Shown here piece by piece: positions 19,470 through 22,580 of a DNA stretch of 22,580 nt; within the stretch, counting starts at the first letter, position 1; each line of letters opens with the position of its first letter. Position numbers and translations under genes: made by a program. The stretch is taken from positions 1 through 22,580 of the forward strand of contig CAXKVV010002124.1 in NCBI GenBank assembly GCA_964058805.1, read 5' to 3'. The DNA is from Schoenoplectus triqueter (lineage: Eukaryota > Streptophyta > Magnoliopsida > Poales > Cyperaceae). The notes under the pieces are model-generated. The model saw only the letters and a program-made list of their open reading frames with translations, was not told the DNA's origin and did no database searches.

Positions 19470-19968
19470 CTATCAACCTAATGTCCAATAAGAAATTATA
19501 AGTTTATTTTTTTACTTTTTTTTTGGAAACGCCCTTATCAAAATTGAAGAGAAAGATACATCATTTTATGATAATTTGATCATGTTTAATGATGATCACC
19601 TAAAACACCTAGATATTCTAAATCATCTTGAAAGTATCAAAAAAAGACAAGATCGACTAAAACTAACATGTAAGAAAATAATAAAAAATGATATGAAGAA
19701 TTAAATATATCCAAATAGCTTTCTTCATAGCAGTCTATATATAAATAACATTTGTTAAATCAAGTAATACAAAAAAGGTGATGCACAACCTAGTGCAAAA
19801 AAATATATCTATATTTTTTGTTATAATTTTTAATTTATTCTGCCTTAGTCTAAAATAAGTTATCAAAATTATAATTCTTAAGAATCCGCACGTAGTCAAT
19901 TTTGTCACGGGCTAAATATAATTTAAATATGAGGAACCCAATTTGATCCCTTAGGAACCGGACCACTT
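19470..19968. other. AT-rich spacer, nothing recognised
   Basis: Unique AT-rich DNA between two mobile elements, with no open frame, repeat or motif that can be supported. Confidence 0.5.
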
Positions 19969-20487
19969 TAGAGGTGTCAATGATCGGATTTATATGATTC
20001 AAATGCGGATTCATTAAAAATTTATAAAATTCAAATACGAATCTAAATCCGTTTGAAATTTAAGGATCCAAACGCAGATTCATGTTCATTTATATAGTGG
20101 ACATCGGACCGATTCATCAAATTTCATATTCAAATATTTATAATAATAATTTTAATATTTAATATGAATAAAATATATACAATATTCATCATAAAATATT
20201 ATGTGATACTAAATATTAATTTAATAACTTGCATGATATATATTTTTTAAATAATGTGATCTAATTATTATTAAGACTAATCTAACTATTATAAAAAATA
20301 TCTTGGAAAAAGTATTAAAAATTAGAAGATAGTTATTTTATCGAATTTATAACGGATTCAGATCATATAAGATCCAAATATAAATCCAAAAAGTAAAGCA
20401 GGTCATTTTTTAATATCCATATATAAATACAATAAACTATTGAATATTTTTTTCGGACCGGATTTTTGGATATCCATTGACACCCCA
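19969..20487. mobile_element. hAT-like MITE with GGTGTCAATG ends
   Basis: The left end TAGAGGTGTCAATGATCGGAT and the right end in reverse complement (TGGGGTGTCAATGGATATCC) share a core of ten bases. Subterminal GGATTCA, GATCCAAA and CGGACC motifs flank an A/T core, as in the elements at 470 and 7089. No clear 8-bp target duplication is seen. Non-coding. Confidence 0.6.
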
Positions 20488-20929
20488 CCCACCCAGATGT
20501 GCAAAGAAAATCATGTCAACTGATGAGGTAAAACAATGAATGTTCAGTAATATTTTTTTAACATTAAAGATCTTAGTCAATTAATTCCATTCAAAAAAAA
20601 TAATTACATTCATGTGTGAATAAAAAGAAGGACAAACTCTTCGATCCAAAATCAAATAGCACAGAAATATCAAATGAATACTGTTGGGGTGGGAAAGGAA
20701 ACTGATGGCTTAACCACTATCAGACCTATTTATTTCTTTACTTTTTCAAAAGAAAAGAAAGAGGTAGCCCACAGAAAAGAAAAGAAAAAAAGTGGAAGGT
20801 TATCCTCTATTGATCATCATTTTCTGAATCTTTGTTAGACGTTGGCTTTTTTCTCTGGTACATAACTTTTCCTTTGCTTCTTCTCCATCCTGCTTTGTGC
20901 TACACTACACCCTCAAGATTCTACCAATG
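20488..20929. other. Intergenic spacer, nothing recognised
   Basis: A mixed AT-rich stretch with A/G-rich runs (for example AAAAGAAAAGAAAGAGG near 20750). No gene, repeat family or RNA was recognised. Confidence 0.4.
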
Positions 20930-21370
20930 AGTATGAGCCTACCTATGTCTGCAGTCCTGGCTGTACGAGGAGACGAAATGGAAATCACTGGTTGTTCCTA
21001 TTAGCAGTGAAGACAGCAGCGAGAATAGCGAAAAAACTGCTTTGAGCAGTGGCGAAAAGCTCGTACCGCGAAAGTAAGCACCGCATAACACACCATAGCA
21101 GCTCACTTGATGGAATTTCTTATTGAACAGAAAATTATACAACGTATTATCCGATAAGATAAAAAGGGGTACTTAACCCGTTAGGAAGAGCCTGGTCTAT
21201 ATGCGAAATTTAGGAGTTTCTATATCGAGTTTCTCTTCTCAAATAGGAATTCAATGTATAGGTTTGATCTCTGTGAACACCGCTAACGAACTTGGGTCTC
21301 AGTTTGATTTATTTTCGACCAGGTGTCATAGGATCTGATATGAAATTTCGTGTGGGTTTGTGAGGTGGAG
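20930..21370. other. GC-richer segment of unknown, possibly organellar, origin
   Basis: GC content here is clearly higher (about half over 20940-21100) than in the flanks. The sequence has a balanced, unpatterned look like plant organelle DNA. A 67-codon open frame on the minus strand (21142-20939) matches nothing I recognise, and no known organelle gene can be named. A nuclear insertion of mitochondrial or plastid DNA or a decayed retroelement are both possible. Confidence 0.3.
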
Positions 21371-22580
21371 TTGAAAGAAAACCTTAATGATCTAAATTTT
21401 GTCTTCAGTATACGAGACAAATTTTGAAGAAGCACTGTATACTTTCATTAAGTTGTTGGAATTGAATTTTTTGTTACGTATTTCTCACAAGACTTCAACT
21501 TTTCAATCACCATTCGAATTCGATGAAATTGAACTAAATTTCCTTTTTTTTAGTAATTCATTGTATAACATCTCAAATAAAGAAAGATAAGTAACCTTTT
21601 GTTAGAATAAAATGAGTAACGAAGAAACAATTGAAAAAAAAAAGAGAGAGATGGCGGAGAACAGATGAATAATTCGCCTCTCTTAATTTTTCTTTTTGGT
21701 AGACGCCAATTTTTTTTTTGGGCTATAGAAAGGCGGCTCTATCTGTAGATTGTAGCAGCTCTTACAAACGTTCTCAAAGGTATTCTTTATATTCCGTCAA
21801 TTAGCTTCTATTAAAAAAATTAAATTATTTTCCCATAATATAATTACAAGTTTGCACAATGTTCTTTCGTAGACATTTCCGTTTACAATTTGTTTATATA
21901 AATCAGTACTTTTTTTTTTTTCATTTTTGTTATCAAACTAATGCTCGGCAATACAAAAATATGAAAAGGAACAACAAAGTTATAACACTAACTAGAATGC
22001 AGCCTTAATGCAAAGTTAGAATTCTATTAAATTTAAGGAAAAATAAAACATTATTTTTCATTATTCATATTATTGTAGAGAATTTAAGTAATATATAATT
22101 GATATAGTTTTTCTCGTAAGTTAGTTCAAAAATATTTATGGTCAAATATATTGTGGCGGCATGAGAAAATCATTTCAAATAAAGAATAATAAAAAAATGT
22201 GCAGAACAAAACACCATCTCTCTTGTTATTTCTCTTTGCAAATATAAATACATTAATAGTACGAAACTGACATACATGTATTGTCATTGGTTTTATCATC
22301 AATAGTGACTTCATTATTTATGCTAGATGAGTTTTGTTTCATCCTAACAATTTCATCATTCAACTTTTTTTAATGCTGTATTACTCAATTTAAATGAATT
22401 ATTTTTTTACATTAATGATATTTAAGCTGATAAAAATATTTGATATCAATCATATTTCAATATTGAATATAACAGTATTTTTTCATATTTTATAATAATA
22501 AAAATACAAAATATTAATATAAAAACTAGAGGAACGTAAAAAGAGACTGTCATTCTTTCAGATCATACATTTTTCATAGC
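21371..22580. other. AT-rich intergenic DNA to the window end
   Basis: Short open frames at 21399-21590 and 22126-22314 are composition-driven, without homology, promoter or splice support. No transposon ends were recognised. Confidence 0.45.

Noticed and set aside
1..22580. tRNA, rRNA, CRISPR array, operon or phage genes
   Set aside because: None was recognised by eye. The intron-rich gene structure and MITE-rich DNA are those of a plant nuclear genome. A tRNA scan would be needed to exclude a tRNA fully.

Overview
The window is nuclear DNA from a flowering plant. The main evidence is a 15-exon gene on the minus strand with GT/AG introns. It encodes a KDM3/JMJ25-type JmjC histone demethylase with plant-type zinc fingers. 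Intergenic DNA is very AT-rich and crowded with short non-autonomous transposons. Nothing bacterial or viral was seen, and the sequence alone does not settle monocot versus eudicot.

Left part (1-9000). Apart from one small gene this is accessory DNA. It holds a 650-bp hAT-like MITE (470-1119), a 721-bp fold-back element (2767-3487), a 399-bp fold-back element (3602-4000), a segment near 6170-6900 that recurs near 7830-8320, and a second hAT-like element (7089-7552). Two small intronless + strand genes, at 1620-1796 (58 aa) and 9359-9601 (80 aa), are paralogues. Their first 38 residues align without gaps around a FEMEVAP core. Both promoters carry ACGT/G-box elements, an identical ACGATCCAACGG 12-mer and a TATA box at nearly the same spacing. 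I do not recognise the function of this family.

Middle (10500-18171, minus strand). Fifteen exons join in phase into 1,096 codons. In order they encode a divergent WRC-like zinc motif, a Lys/Arg-rich region, a RING/4CXXC zinc region, a second Cys cluster, and a JmjC domain whose metal ligands H737, D739 and H967 are all visible. The gene converges on the 80-aa gene. In the best-context reading frame the fifth codon is TAA. Either this allele starts further downstream (M40, losing the WRC-like motif), or the gene has another first exon, or there is a nonsense mutation or sequence error.

Right part (18172-22580). No gene was found. It holds the demethylase promoter region, a 713-bp fold-back element with a 9-bp target duplication (18748-19460), a third hAT-like element (19969-20487), and a GC-richer stretch (about 20930-21370) of unknown, possibly organellar, origin.

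No operon-like relation exists. The two small genes look like a dispersed duplicate pair under similar, probably stress or ABA-type, control. The demethylase would act in the nucleus on H3K9 methylation, which in Arabidopsis protects genes from non-CG DNA methylation. All transposon names are inferences from ends and target duplications, because no database search was possible.
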